Of a DNA stretch of 64,000 nt, positions 1 through 12,217 are shown in pieces; position 1 is the stretch's first letter, and each line of letters starts with the position of its first letter. Both the position numbers and the translations under genes were made by a program. Origin of the DNA: Sarcocystis neurona (taxonomy: Eukaryota > Apicomplexa > Conoidasida > Eucoccidiorida > Sarcocystidae); the NCBI GenBank assembly GCA_000727475.1, contig KL647293.1, positions 3,080,580 to 3,144,579 on the forward strand, in the 5' to 3' direction. The notes beneath the pieces were generated by a model, which saw nothing but the letters and a program-made list of their open reading frames with translations, searched no databases and was not told the DNA's origin.

Positions 1-1275
1 GCAGCAGCACAGCAGCAGCAGCAACAGCAGCAACGGCAGCAGCAGCCGCAGCAACGGCAGCAGCAGCAGCAACAGCGACAGCGGCAACAGCGACAGCAGC
101 ACGGGCCAGCCCATCGGCGCACGGCACACACACAGCAACAGCAGCAGGTCTAATTCTCCGGAGCAGCAGCAGCAGTACCTATCCCGTCCACGCAGCAGTA
201 GCTGCAGCAACAGCATTTTTACGCACGCACCGGCAGCCACCACCACTGCAGCCGCAGCAACAGCATCCCCGTGCAGGCGGCACCAGCAGCAGACGTGCTG
301 AGCTTTGCGCAAATGAGAGCAGAATAGTTAGTAGGGACGAGACGCATAGTCGAGCTGCAGCAGCAGTAAGCCGTCTCATGCAGCACAGTTGTGGAAACAC
401 TTTGACGCAGCAGCACCGTAGCAAGAGCCTGTCTGCAGGGGCAGCAACAACTCCTGATGCCTATCACCTGGGCAGCCCGAGGCAGCAAAAACGTGACAGC
501 AGCAGCAGCTAGCGTTGCACGTGGCAGCAGCAACGACGCGGTTGCAACAAAAGAAGAGGAGGCACACACTTCCTGTGCCGTCTCACTCCAAGTTCATTGC
601 TACGCACGCACGGCAGCAGACTGCAGCAGAGAGCGGCGCGCATGCAGGCTCCGCAGCAGCAGTGGCAGCCAGACCCGCCACACACTCCAGCACCGCAGCA
701 GCAGTAGCCAAAGCAGCAAGAGGAGCAGTGGCAATACATATACATATATATACATATTTAGAGAGGGAGAAAGAGAAGAACAAAGTAATCGCGGCCACAC
801 TAGTAACCGATTGCAAATGTACTCCACGAGAATCATTCTCGGGTCACAAAGCCGAACACAGACAGAAAATCCTGCTGCAGACAGACGGGATTGCAACAGC
901 AGCGGCATCACAAGAAGCGCGTCTCAGCAGCGTCGGCGGCTGCTGCAGCAGCGGTAGCCAGCCAGCAGCTGTTCGCATGCGTTTGCTTTTCAGAACTTCT
1001 TATATGCACCAACTACCCAGGCAATCTCTGCGACAGAATCACTTTCCGTAAATCTTCGCATCTACGTGCAAGTCGAGATATTGACGTAAAACTTTCTTAT
1101 ACACGACGTTATATACCCACGCATACATGCATATATATGAATATATAGAGAAGGACGTGGGAGTACACCTCTTCATAAACAAAGTCGAATATCTTTACGT
1201 GCGTCCACGCAGATTCGTAAATAGACGCCTATAACGATATCTATGTAGCGATTCATATAACAAATCCACAAATAC

Positions 1276-1307
<32 letters not shown>

Positions 1308-1588
1308 GCGAATATCTGTATACGTCAAGGTACATATGTATATACGTATATACGTACATACATACATATATATATATATATTTGAATATGCGGATAGCCG
1401 TATACATGCTTGTAGAAGTACATTTGCGTTAACGGCACCTCATTCATATATATAGATATATTTGTACACAGTCAAATATCGAGACAGATAGGGGAACAGG
1501 TAAGACGCGTACGGATGTGGATGGCTACGTGATATACTATATACGCAGCAGGAGCAATGTATTAGACATGAGGAAGGGGACTTCTTAC
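1..1588. other. Left-edge repeat tract, probably intron of the polymerase gene
   Basis: No exon could be supported. Bases 1-960 are dense interrupted CAG/CAA repeats on the plus strand (CTG on the strand of the neighbouring gene). Bases 1100-1500 are TA-type microsatellite (ATACATATA, TATATA). The exon ending at 1589 is followed on the minus strand by GTAAGAAG, a good splice donor, so this stretch is best read as intron. I looked for the family A polymerase motifs expected next (the TGR motif and motif A of the palm) and saw none. They should lie left of the window. Open frames here on both strands follow the repeat and carry no other signal. Confidence 0.5.
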
Positions 1589-2428
1589 CTGAAGCACCTC
1601 TTCACTGGTAGAAAATTGGTGCTGCACACTGCTGCTGCTGCTGCTATCGACTTCTGTTGCTGTTTCATGCCCTCGGGCGCCATTTGTTGCAGCGGCATCG
1701 CGCCCGCCACGCCCCCCGTGGCGTGCGTCTGCGGAGAGGCTTGCAGCAGCAGCAGGTTTCAAATGGGTCTCTTCTGCTGCTACAGACGCCGCGTCGCTGC
1801 TGCTGCTGCATTTTCTGGTACTGCTGCTGACACGGCTGCTATCGCTGCTGTTGTTCTTCCTGCTGCTCCTTCTGCTGCGGCTCCCGTCTCTGCTCGAGGA
1901 GGACGACGAGGAGGAGGCGGAGGACTGTTCTTGCTGCGGTTTTGCTGCGCGGGCGTGTTTCTTTGCAGCAGCACGGCAGGAGGCGCACGCAGCAGCAGCA
2001 GGAACAGGAAGCTTTAAAGTGTCGAAGAGAAGACGGGAAACTTGCTGCGGGGAGGAAATCAACACGCTCACAGCAGAGGTGCTGCTGCGGTCTGCAGCTG
2101 CTAATGAAGAAGAAGCAGCACCAGATCCAGCAGCAACATCAGGAAATGTAGCAGCAGGAGCAGCATCGGGAGGTGCACCCGCGGCAGCAGCAGCAGGTAG
2201 GCCACTACCAACAGCAGCGGCAGCTGCATCAGCACTGGGATGCAACATATCGCACGGGAAAGAAGACGGAGAGAGAGACGCAGGAACATCAGTTCTGCTG
2301 CTGGTGGTACTCCTGCTGCAGCTCCTGCTGTTGGAGTTGCTGCTGCTGCGGTGAGCGCGGCTGGTGGTGGCGCTACCTCCGTTGGGGAGCAGCTGCTGGA
2401 CGGTGAGCTCGCACGCGTGCAGTGTTGC
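1589..2428 (-). CDS. POLQ-like DNA polymerase, exon 6 of the visible model (start of polymerase domain)
   Basis: This 280-codon exon of a family A DNA polymerase is bounded by acceptor CTTTCAG (just above 2428) and donor GTAAGAAG (below 1589), both in phase 0. It opens with ATLHACELTVQQLL, the helix that follows the GIGF segment. After a Ser/Asn/Ala insertion comes SPQQVSRLLFDTLKLP (about 2005-2065), matching the segment of Pol I, POLN and POLQ that ends in LF-x2-L-x-LP. After a second insertion of about 125 residues, rich in Ser, Ala and Arg, it ends with QFSTSEEVLQ (1589-1618), the FSTS-x2-VL motif near the thumb. In typical polymerases these two motifs are tens of residues apart. The protein is expected to act in the nucleus in theta-type end joining; that role is inferred from the family. 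The catalytic Asp residues are not in the window. Confidence 0.8.
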
Positions 2429-4794
2429 CTGAAAGGACGCCGAAGCAACGGCAGCAGCAGTAGTGGCAAGGCATCAGTAGCAGCAACAACAATAGTACGA
2501 ATCAGGTGGAGCTTTCACCACCAGCAGTAGCTGTATGTACGACCACCAGCAGCAGCGTCCCCCCCCGGCCAGCAGCATCCACCCACGGCAGCAGCAGCAG
2601 CATCCATCGCAGCAGCAGCAGCACCCCCTCGCAGGAGCAGCAACATTCAACCGCAGCAGCAGCAGCACCAGCTTTCATCCGCGGCAGCAGCATCATCTAG
2701 CCGCACCAGCAGCAGCAGCATTTATCCGCAGCAGCAACAGCAACATTTATGCTGGTTGAGAGGTCGCACAATCCGTACTAATTACTATCAGCGTACTGTC
2801 CTGCAGAGATATAGTGATACCTCTGTGTGTGTGTACACACATGCAGACGTATGTATGCACACAAGCGAAAGCTCTGGCGCCCAAACCAGGAGAACCTTCA
2901 CGTCACATGCTACCTGCGTGCACGTAGCAAGATCAAAAATGTAGAGAGGAGCGAGTGCATGCAGCAGTAGACGTATGTATTCACACTTACAGCAGCGGAT
3001 TGTTGCACGCGTGCCTGACAACCACACATCAGCAGCGTTGTTGTGAACGCGTCCGCCCAGCAGCTAGCCACACACACGAAACAGAACCACGGGAAACATT
3101 CAGGTATACATACGCCATGCCTGCAGGTGTAAGATGTAACGATGCTTGTATGTACGGGTACGCGTATTGACAGATACCGAGACAGGCACCTCCAGGACAC
3201 CTGGCTGTCTGCGAGAGCCTGCAGTGGAGAGGGTAGCGGACAGCTCAAGTACAGAAGAAGAGCTATACTTCTACGGCAGCTAGCTGCCTGCATGCGCTTT
3301 TCATAGAAGAGAGAGCTAGCTTCTGGCGCGCTGACACGTCTACCGAACAGCTAGCAGCATGCGCAGGAGGTCCACACAGGAACGCGCTGTACGCGGCAGC
3401 ACTCGCGTGCAGCAGGGAGATGTCCTGCCACACACCGGCTAGCTGCAAGCAGGGGACAAACCGAAGATGCAGCACGTGTGCATCCTTCGGTCAGCTAGCT
3501 GCATGCAGGCTATACCTTCGTAAAAGAGCTACTTGCACGCAGAAGAGTTGTCTACGCAGCAGCTGGCTAGCTAGCTAGCTCGCGTGCACGTGTCGACCCC
3601 CTTGTTAGCCAGCTGCGTGCAAAAACCCGCAACCACACACCAGCTAGCCGCCGCGTACTGAGGAGACCTGCACACACTAGCTAGCTGCCTGAGCACGCTT
3701 TCAGGAGGACGCCGTCGCCTATAGCTAGCTGGACGCATGCGAAGGCCGCAGACACCTTCTGCCTTAGCTGGCTGCATGCAGGAACTCTGCAAATGCGAAG
3801 GCAATATACTTCACTGCGTGAAGCAGAGACGCCAGCGCTGTGGCCAGCTGCATGCAACCAAGTCCACAGATGTGTACAACATTGGACCGCGTGACACATG
3901 TATGCATGCGCGGAAAGCCAACGGCTAATGACTGCAGTTCCTGGCCCTTCGGTGGCCGGCCGCCTCTACGCCTCCGCTACCAGCGCGTCTTGCTTTCAGT
4001 CCGCTGCATGCGTTTGAAGAAGATCTTCGGCTTTAAACCTTTTCAGAAGAGGTAGCTGCCCGCAGGCGACTTCTTTAGGTCTCGTGCAGCTTGCTTCTGA
4101 GAGACCTGAGTTCACGAAAGGCCGCTTTACGCTGTTTGTAGCGGAGACGCTGACATACACCTCAGCAGTCACATGCACCCACGTATCTCTCTATCTCGTT
4201 TTCTCTCTTCGGTGTACATACACCCCAGCTGCCACATACACAGACGTCCTCTCTCTGGTTTTCTCTATGTGGGTCAAGCATATGCAGCGACTTCTTCCGA
4301 GCAAGTTTAATCGACAAGCGTCTTCACAAACAGAGAGACACATAAATTTACGTCTGTACTACCCACACGCGTTTAGAGATAGACAGACACCCAGCAAGAT
4401 ATACGTCGGCAGAGATATGCACATACACACGCATGTATACGTACAGCTATTGATATAGGAATAGATGTGGACAGCTGGAGATACGGGCAGATCAGCAGGT
4501 AGACCCACAGGTATGGAGAAGGCGACAGGTATACCCAAGAATCTACTGCTATATATATATGTGGCGGACAAACGGAGAAAGAAAGACAGAATGAGACGAG
4601 ACTTAGGCTACGGACGCATGATAGACCCATGGCTACATACGCGTTTCTTGCACGCAGAGGAAAAAAAACGCGTGGACACGACGTTTCGTCACGAAAGGCC
4701 CGTGGGCGCGAATTTCCTCAAGAAAGAGGCACAAGCACAAACTTTTGTCGAGAATGGCGCGTGGACGCAGATTTCCTTCAACAAATGACAGCAC
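2429..4794 (-). other. Intron between polymerase exons 5 and 6
   Basis: Donor CTGCAG/GTGCTG at 4794 is a little weak; acceptor CTTTCAG ends at 2429. Inside are CAG-type repeats on the plus strand (2440-2755), a TA/CA-rich part, a degenerate AGCTAGC/TGCATGCA array (3278-3860) and unique sequence with sparse TA runs (3860-4790). I saw no conserved exon here. Joining the flanking exons directly gives an uninterrupted polymerase helix (HHRTTLQ then ATLHACEL), which argues against a missing exon. Confidence 0.6.
3278..3860. repeat. Degenerate AGCTAGC/TGCATGCA array
   Basis: The palindromic words AGCTAGCT and (C)TGCATGCA recur about eleven times: near 3278, 3315, 3350, 3438, 3493, 3564, 3641, 3679, 3723, 3768 and 3845. 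Spacings are about 35-45 bp or twice that, which suggests a decayed unit of roughly 38 bp. It sits inside an intron of the polymerase gene and has no sustained reading frame. Confidence 0.6.
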
Positions 4795-4903
4795 CTGCAG
4801 CGTTGTCCGATGGTGGGAGAGGAGCCGCGCGTTGAACCCGATACCCGTTATTTCGAGCAGCGAAAGCATCGCGGCGATGGGCAGCTCCTGCTGCAGCAGA
4901 ACT
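4795..4903 (-). CDS. POLQ-like DNA polymerase, exon 5 (GIGF helix)
   Basis: This short exon (1 base plus 36 codons) is the best diagnostic piece of the gene. It reads ELPIAAMLSLLEITGIGFN and then ARLLSHHRTTLQ. The pattern E-x-P...L-x-LLE-x-x-GIGF is the first helix of the polymerase fold in family A enzymes, and GIGF is the form seen in POLQ rather than in bacterial Pol I. The acceptor TTGCTGCTGCAG just above 4903 supplies one base, completing the AG left by exon 4 (phase 2) to an Arg codon. The donor is CTGCAG/GTGCTG in phase 0. The join upstream reads QQRLVR then VLLQQELPIAAML, matching the helix run before this motif in POLQ. The tiny size and its position between repeat-rich introns mean automatic predictors could easily miss it. 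Confidence 0.8.
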
Positions 4904-5576
4904 CTGCAGCAGCAAAGCGCAGGCGTCGTGCGAAGCGGATCTGCATGTGTAATACGGCGAAGAAAGTCTACGGCCACGTCCTGCATGGAAGTATGGAGAG
5001 ACAGGTACAAGTGTTGTTTGAAAGGAAAATCTACGAAGGAAAAGGCTGCCGAGGAGAGTGTCGAGAAGCATACAACCGTGCAAGGAAGGGGCAAAAGTAC
5101 GAATCAGTGCCGAGGGAATGTGTGTGGACAGACAGACAGATGTGTAGCGATACATTCATCAGCGGCACATGCGCGCTGGTACTGCTGCTACGGTTGCTGC
5201 TGCAGCTGCTATTGCGTCTGTTGCTATTGCAGCTGGTGCTGCTGCTTGCGGTGTTGTTCGTACTGCTGTTCCTGTTGCTGCTGCTCTGAGGAGGACACCA
5301 CCGCTACTTTCACCTTGCTGCGGCTGCGCCTGCTGCTAACGCTCTTGCTGCCGGCTCCGTCGCTGCTAGTGCTCCTGCTGCTGTTGCTGCTGCTGTGGGA
5401 CTGTGCCAACGCCGCTGTCACTGTCCTGCTGGTGCGGACGCCGGGGTTGCAGCTACTGCTGCGGCCGCTGCTTCCGCTGCTGCGACTGCTTGCACTGCTG
5501 CTCTCGCTGCTGTTCTCCGTGTTGGTCGCGCTGTTGCTGCTGCAGTTGTTTGTAGTTGCTCGGGATGCATGCGCAC

Positions 5577-6438
5577 CTGACAAGACGTTGCTGCAGCAGC
5601 AGCGGCCCACACGCAACAGCTAGACGTGCGAGAAGCAGCACGTCCTCGAAGACGTGGTCCCAGTGAGCGGACTGCTTCGCCTCGGCTGCATCCGCTGCAC
5701 CCAGGCCAACAGCAACAGCAGAAAAAGGAGGTGGAGAAACAGCGGCAGCAGCAGGGAGAACGCCGCGGGCGACAGCTGCAGCTGCAGGACTCCCATCCAC
5801 CAGTGTAGGGGGCGGAGAAGCATATGTTGAAGAACTGTTCGTTTCACTGCTTGGGCGGGACACAAGGAGCAGCGGTTGCTGCTGATGCTGCTGTTCCTCC
5901 TGCTTCTCCTGTACGTGTTTTCCTGGTCTTTCTCCCTTCGGCGCAGCAAACGCTGTGTGACGCGCTGCTGCTGCAAGCAGCTCAGCTTCAACTTGCTCCA
6001 CGGCCTCAGGTAAACTGCAGCAAGCGCTGCTACTCCTGCAACTGCTGCTTCTCTTACTACTGCTGCCTTCTTCTTCTTCGTTAACTACACTGCTGCTATT
6101 GCTGCTGGCTTCCCAGTCGGTCCATTCGCGTACACCATCGGTGCTGCCGCTGCTCACAGTGCTGTTCTTCCTTCGGCTACCACTGCAGTCCTTTCTCTTG
6201 CTGTTGCTGCTGCTGGTGAGGTGGCTGCTGCCAGTGCTGTTGTCGCTGTGGAAGTTGCTGCTGTTGCTATTGCTGCTGCTGCTGCAGGTGCCTGCGTTGC
6301 CGCTGTTATTCTGCTTCTTCTTGCTGCTGCTGCTGCTCCTTTTGCTGCTACGAGCTTGCTGCAGCGAATCGAGAGGCAGCTCGGGATGCAGCAGCCAGTG
6401 CATCAGCGAGCAGTCCAGAAATCCCCGGTAACGCAGCA
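5577..6438 (-). CDS. POLQ-like DNA polymerase, exon 4 (end of exonuclease-like fold)
   Basis: The acceptor CCACTGCAG (6440-6439) gives a start with two bases, completing the G left by exon 3 to Val. The donor is GTCAG/GTGCGC below 5577 (phase 2). The exon opens with YRGFLDCSLMHWLLHPELPL, which fits the POLQ segment in which an Asp starts a helix ending in CWLLDP. A long insertion follows: Ser/Asn/Lys runs, an acidic EEEEG patch, then Gln, Ala and Pro stretches. It closes with HWDHVFEDVLLLARLAVACG and PLLLQQRLVR, a helix pair leading into exon 5. Most of its 287 codons are insertion; roughly 70 residues look conserved. The alternative of reading on to the stop near 5453 adds only Gln/Arg repeat. 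Confidence 0.7.
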
Positions 6439-8688
6439 CTGCAGTGGTAGCAGCAATAAGAGCAGCACCCGTGCGGCAGCAGCGTCAACGCATGCAGCGG
6501 ACACGCGTTACAGCAGCGCCCGTGCAGGAGCAGCATCAACCCATGCAGCGGACATTCGTTACAGTACCACCGGTGCAGCAGCAGCAGCAGCAACGCATGC
6601 AGCGGACGCGCGTTACAGTAGCACCCGTGCGGCAGTAGCAGCAACGCATGCAGCGGACATTCGTTACAGTAGCACCCGTGTAGCAGCAGCAGCAACCCAC
6701 GCAGCGGACATTCGTTACAGTAGCACCCGTGCAGCAGCAGCAGCAACGCATGCAGCGGACACTGTTTACAGCAGCACCGATTCATGCAGCAGCAGCAATA
6801 TTGACATATGCAGCCCGGCAGTAATTACAGCAGCGCCGGCGCGCACGCAGGAGCACCAGCAGCACTACACGCAGCATCAGTGATTATAGCAGCACCAATG
6901 CATGCAGCAGCCGACACAAATCAGGTAACAGCAGCAGCAGTGATACACAGCTGAAGCGCTGCGCCTGCACAGGCAGCCGCATTGTATGCAGCAGCAGAAG
7001 CAGGGGCGGCAATGGTGCATACCATCACGAGCGGACACAACGGCAACACATGCAGCAGCAATACATGCAGCAGCAATACATGCAGCAGCAGTCAGATGAC
7101 TACAGGTCAGTCGGTGCGAGGCAGAGAGCAGTGCAGCAGGGAAACACAGGATCAGTGCAGCAGGAGGTGCACCAGCAGCAGCAGAGAAAGCAGCAACTGC
7201 GGCACCTACAACCGCGAGAAAGACGCATGCAGCAGCAGCAGCAACAGTGGACGAAGCCGCAGCCGCACGGCAGTCCTCTCAAACGCAACAACATATAAAT
7301 GCCCGCAGCAGCACCAACGACAACTCAGTGCAGCAGTCATCGCTACCGCTCCAGCTGCAGTAGCACGACGCGTCACCGCTAGCAGCAAACGTCGCGAACA
7401 GCAAGATCTCACGCAGCAGCAGCATGCAGCAGGAACACGCAGCAGCAGCAGCAGGAGCAGCACCAGGCTCAGACTGTGGGGTCGCTTGTCGCAGTGGTAG
7501 CAGCAGCAATAGTGGATTGGAAGCACTTGCAGCTGTGAGTCGGGCAGCCGCAGCGGTGGCACACATGCGCGCTATTTATACGTGGAACCCAAGACGCAGC
7601 AGCAGCACGGGCTTCAGCATCAGTGCCAGCACACGCAGCACAGGCAGTAGCAAAAGGAAAACCTACGGCACTTTCGAGTACATACAAACGTACATGTACA
7701 CGTATGAATATACATATATATGTATATGTCCGTAGCTAGTGAAGCCCCGTGCTCACAGCCACGTGATGTATTACTTCTGTACTCCCCCCCACTCATCGTA
7801 TACACAAATCTATACCTTTCTTTCCCTCTCTTTCTACATATATATATACACATATGTATACACGTGAGTATATGTTAGGCATAGAGACATACACATCCAC
7901 ACTAACTCTGTTCATATACATATATATATGGGTAGTGACGTACGCACACCAAAACTCGCACTTCCTCTGCGAATATATACATTTGACAGATATGTTCTCT
8001 TCCACGCATATATATATATATATATATATAGACAAGAAGGTTTGTGCGTATGTCCTCTACGTCCCCATACTGTAGGTATATGTGTAGATCAGTATATACA
8101 GCCACGTCTTCCCTTCCTCTCTCTCCCCTCATCTTCTCTATTTTTATCCCCATTAGGCAACTACGGAGACTCTAAATCTTATATGTCTTAGGAAAGAATA
8201 ACTGCGCTCACGTTGATATACACCACAAATCCGTATCGCTACTTGTGCGTGCGGCTACGTATCTCTCTATCTGTCTCCTCTCATTCTCCACATATATATA
8301 TATATCTATGTGACGTATACACATATTTATACGTCTGTGTGTGTGTGTACTTGTGTATGTAGGAATGTACACGTGTAGGTGCACATGTGTATAGATGTGT
8401 TGCCGCTGCCGTTGCTGTTGCCCCTCGTGTTGCTGCTGCACTTTCTGCCATTCTTGGTGCTACCGCCGAGACTGGTACTATTCCTACGTTGGGGGTTGTT
8501 ATTGCTGCTACTGCTGTTGCGGCTGATGCAGCTGTTGCTGCTGCTGCTGTTGTTGCTGCTGTTGTTGCTGCTGTTGTTGCTGCTGCTGTTGCTGTTGTCC
8601 TGTTGCTGTTGTTGTTATTGGGGCTGTTGTTGCTGCTGCTTTGGCTGTGGATGCGGCAGCTGCTACTGTTGTTGCTCGTGCTGCTCAC
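6439..8688 (-). other. Intron between polymerase exons 3 and 4
   Basis: The donor is GACG/GTGAGC at 8688, the acceptor CCACTGCAG. The intron holds the 51-bp minisatellite (6461-6786), further CAG-type repeats on the plus strand to about 7660, and a TA microsatellite with CA/TG tracts at 7680-8390. Close to the donor (8400-8688) the repeat changes back to CAG on the gene strand. Plus-strand frames here stay open only because of the trinucleotide repeats. Confidence 0.6.
6461..6786. repeat. 51-bp minisatellite, six copies (17-codon period)
   Basis: The core CATGCAGCGGAC recurs at 6491, 6542, 6596, 6647, 6698 (CACGCAGCGG) and 6749, that is every 51 bp with one 54-bp step. The period is a multiple of three, so frame is kept in every copy. 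On the plus strand the unit reads as about 17 residues, consensus THAADIRYSSTRAAAAA, within an open frame at 6221-6883. On the minus strand the same frame gives a Cys/Leu-rich string. Because the polymerase model places it in an intron, I treat it as a repeat rather than a gene. Confidence 0.75.
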
Positions 8689-9840
8689 CGTCGTGTGGAT
8701 GTCGCTGCAGGAGTGGGCGCAGGACTTGCTGCGCGCTGAAACATAGCAAAGCTCCTCCTGAACGCAGCTGGAGAGTTTTACATTGCTGATCCACCTCCTT
8801 CTGCTGCTCGTGCCGCTTCTTTTGGTGCTGCTGCGGTTGCTCCTGCTGCTGATGCTTCTGCTGCCGCTGCTGCTGCGCCTTCTCCTGCTGCTCCTTTCGT
8901 CGCGGCGGCTGGTGCTGTTTGTTCTCCACTACCTGCTGCTGCGTCCGCTGCTGCGTCTGCTGGTCAGCCTGTCGCTGGTGTTGTTCTTCGCGGCGCTGCT
9001 GTTGCTGTTCGTGCTGCTGCTGCTCGTGCTGCAGCTGTTCCTGCTTGCAGAGTGGGTGAAACTGCCGCTGCTTCCATTCTTCCTGCCGGTGCTGCATCCG
9101 CTTCGCATGCGCAGAGTTCGTTGGGTCTGCAGCTGCTGCAGTTGCCTCTCCTACTGCCCTTGCTCCCGCCGTTGCTCCTAACGCTGCCGTTGCGTCTGCT
9201 GTTGAGGCCGCTGCTGCCGCTACAGCTTCCGCTGCTGTTGTCCCTGCGGCTTCTGTTCTCCCTGCTGCTGCTGCTGCTGCTGCCTCTTCTTCTCCTTCTC
9301 CTCCTCCAGGAGCGCACGCGAGGGAGCGGAGAAACCACCACACGCGCTGCTCAAATTCGGCAAGAGCCTCTGCATTTCTTGCATATGTTTTCCCAGACGT
9401 CTGCCCCTGTTGCTGCTGCTGCGGCCGCTGCCGCTCGGCCGCTTCTTTCTCCCCCTCCTGCTGCTGCTGCAGCTCCTGCTCTCTCTGTTGCTCTTCTCCT
9501 CTCCGCGGCAGCTGGCGCTGCTCCAGCCCCTCCTCATTCTTCCACCGCTGCTGCTGCTGCTCGTGCTGCTGTTGCTGGTAGGCTGCTGTCGAGGAAGTGT
9601 TGTCGCAAAAGAAGCGCAGCGGGTTGCAAGGCAGCAGCACATGCATCCATCGCCAAGCTTTAATCTCTGCTGTTGCTGCTGCTGCCGCCGCTGTTGCTGC
9701 TGCTGCCGCTGCCTCGGCGGCTGTTCCTCCGTCTTCTGCTTCTGCTTCTGGTTCCGCCGAAAGAAGCAGCTGCAGCTGCTCTTCCTGCTGCTGCTGCCGC
9801 AGCCACGCCTCCGGTGTAGGCAGGTCCTCCAGTTCTGCTG
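8689..9840 (-). CDS. POLQ-like DNA polymerase, exon 3 (exonuclease-like fold with long insertions)
   Basis: The donor GACG/GTGAGC is good and in phase 1. The proposed acceptor ATTGCAG (9842-9841) accepts the phase-1 G of exon 2, but it lacks a pyrimidine tract, so the start is the weak point; the frame stays open upstream to about 10105. Segments that look conserved are EDLPTPEAWL, then after an Ala/Glu tract a helix FEQRVWWFLRSLAC (the counterpart of the POLQ segment ending MWYLQSCL), and near the end GGALLCFSAQQVLRPLLQ, a beta strand and helix like those before the WLLDP segment of POLQ. Between them are long Gln/Glu/Arg and Ala runs that make up most of the 384 codons. Exon 4 follows directly in phase. 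Confidence 0.62.
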
Positions 9841-12175
9841 CTGCAATTTTCGGACCCCCCGTAGCGCAGCAACACATCAGTAGCAGCAACAAGAAACAAG
9901 GAGCGGAGCAACGTATGGGAGTCGAACTAACACGTGTATGCAGAGCACGCCTGCAGGCACGCGCGAGAAGCTGCGACCGCAAGCCAAGTGCAGCAACAAC
10001 ATACATAAAGAGAGAAAGCGGAAAACACAGAGAAGAGAAGAGGAAGATAGAAGAGAGAAAAAGAAAAGTAACAATACCGTCTGCACATATGAACCACGAG
10101 CACACGGATGCAGAGACACCAACTGCAAGATGGATGCGCCACCCATGTATGCATATACATCTACATATTTATATGTATTATATTACATACACATACACAC
10201 AGAGAAAAAGCGTGTGTGTCAAAGTGACGCATGCAGAAGATGTAGCAGCAGTTATCAAAATGTTACACTGCAAACAGTGCTGCATGCGCGGCAACAGCAT
10301 CAGCCCCTTCCAGCTACGTACGTAGACGTAAATAGTAAACAGACACACGTATTTCTGTATTTCTACATATGTATTTGTATATGCATATACATATATATAT
10401 ATATACACACATACGTATGCATCGATATAAATAGATAGGGGTGTATGTCTGCAGGTACGAAGCTACTTACGTAGGCGGATATTCATGTATATTTAGCAAC
10501 AACCCATGCAGCAGAAGCCCCGGGAACACACATGAATTTATTTGTATATAACTACACGCATACACAAATATACATGCATACATATATATGTATATGCATT
10601 CACATATATATATATATATCCCTGCGGAACTATACGCAGCCATATATACCGGGATACACTCACACACATGTATTGATATATATATATATATATATATGCA
10701 GAAGAAGAAATATGTGTGAAAATAGAGAGGCATACACTTATAGATAGAACAAGAGACAGACACAGACTCAGACGACATTATAGAGGTATATACATATATA
10801 TATATATACACATCTACACGCACATACGACAGACACGCCAGAGCAGAGACCCCCCCTTCCGAAGATGGTATATGCGTACACATAGAGAAGGCGATACATT
10901 CACACAGTCCTAACGGAGACGCTGCATATATATAGGGATATACACATACGCGAAGAGAAGGTACACACACACATATATATATATATTATAGAGAGAGTAA
11001 GATACGTGTATAGCTATGCATGCAGCCTACAGAGAGACAAACATGTCAAATCCACATGTATGTACCCGTAGACTCATGTTGTACACAGAGACACCGGTAT
11101 GTATGCCTTATGTATATAAAGCGAAAGATATGTTGATATACATCTCTGCACGAAGAGACAGAAAGACATACATATATATATACATTTGTATGCGTGCGTG
11201 CAAACTATTCCATATATTAGAGAGGGAGAGGATGACGTGTGCGGATAAATATATGTTAATATGGATAGCGCCGCCTAGGCGTGGATAGTGCAGAGAGAGG
11301 AAATGCATGACAGTTTCACCAAGACACAGAGGTGCACGTATATATATATATACGTATATATATATATGTAGATGTAGGTGTGTATATTTGCATGTGTAAG
11401 GACGCGTGCTGATCAACATGCACATATATATATATATATGTGTATATGGGGATACAGGGAGACAGAGATGTATGTAGATACATATATATATATATACATA
11501 TGTGTATGTATGTATATAAACATGTAACCACAGAATTTATCGAGAGGCAGAAAAAGTACTTGCTCGAGAAACAGGCTAATGAGAAGAAGACGGATGTATT
11601 CGGCCAGAAGACGCTGCTGCACTGCCCTCGCAGCAGCAACCACCACGTACGCAGCAGCAGAAGAAGCAGCGTCAGCACTGTGGCCGTAGGTCACACATAC
11701 AGAAACCTCGCCAACGACACGCACATTCACTTGTATACATATGTAGATCCGTATACGTACATGCATGCATATATATAAATATATATACAAATGTACGTAG
11801 CCGTGGAGAAGCGTGACCGACGCCACTTGCCACCGCGGGAAAATCTACCTCTGTACGAATATGTGCGGCGCCTAGAGAAGTTTTCCCCGTTTTAATAGCT
11901 GTTTAGTGATGTAGAGAGCTACAGACGTATATGGCAGCCAGATGTACGGTTGCATGCATTCACATACACGCATCTATATATATATATATTTATTTATACG
12001 TTTGTGTGCTGGTGGATACGTACGTATGGTATAAAGAGAGAAGGAAAGAGGGAAATTGAAGACAGATGCGTGGACACATAGACACAAACGCAGATAGACG
12101 GAGGGGCATATATATTTATATATACGTAGAGGTATACATATATACATACGTAAATGCACGGGCGTATACGTATGC

Positions 12176-12217
<42 letters not shown>

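Noticed and set aside
1589..2428. Identification as the apicoplast PREX polymerase or bacterial-type Pol I
   Set aside because: The GIGF form and the surrounding exonuclease-like segments fit POLQ better, and no primase, helicase or transit-peptide part is visible; not excluded formally because the palm is outside the window.
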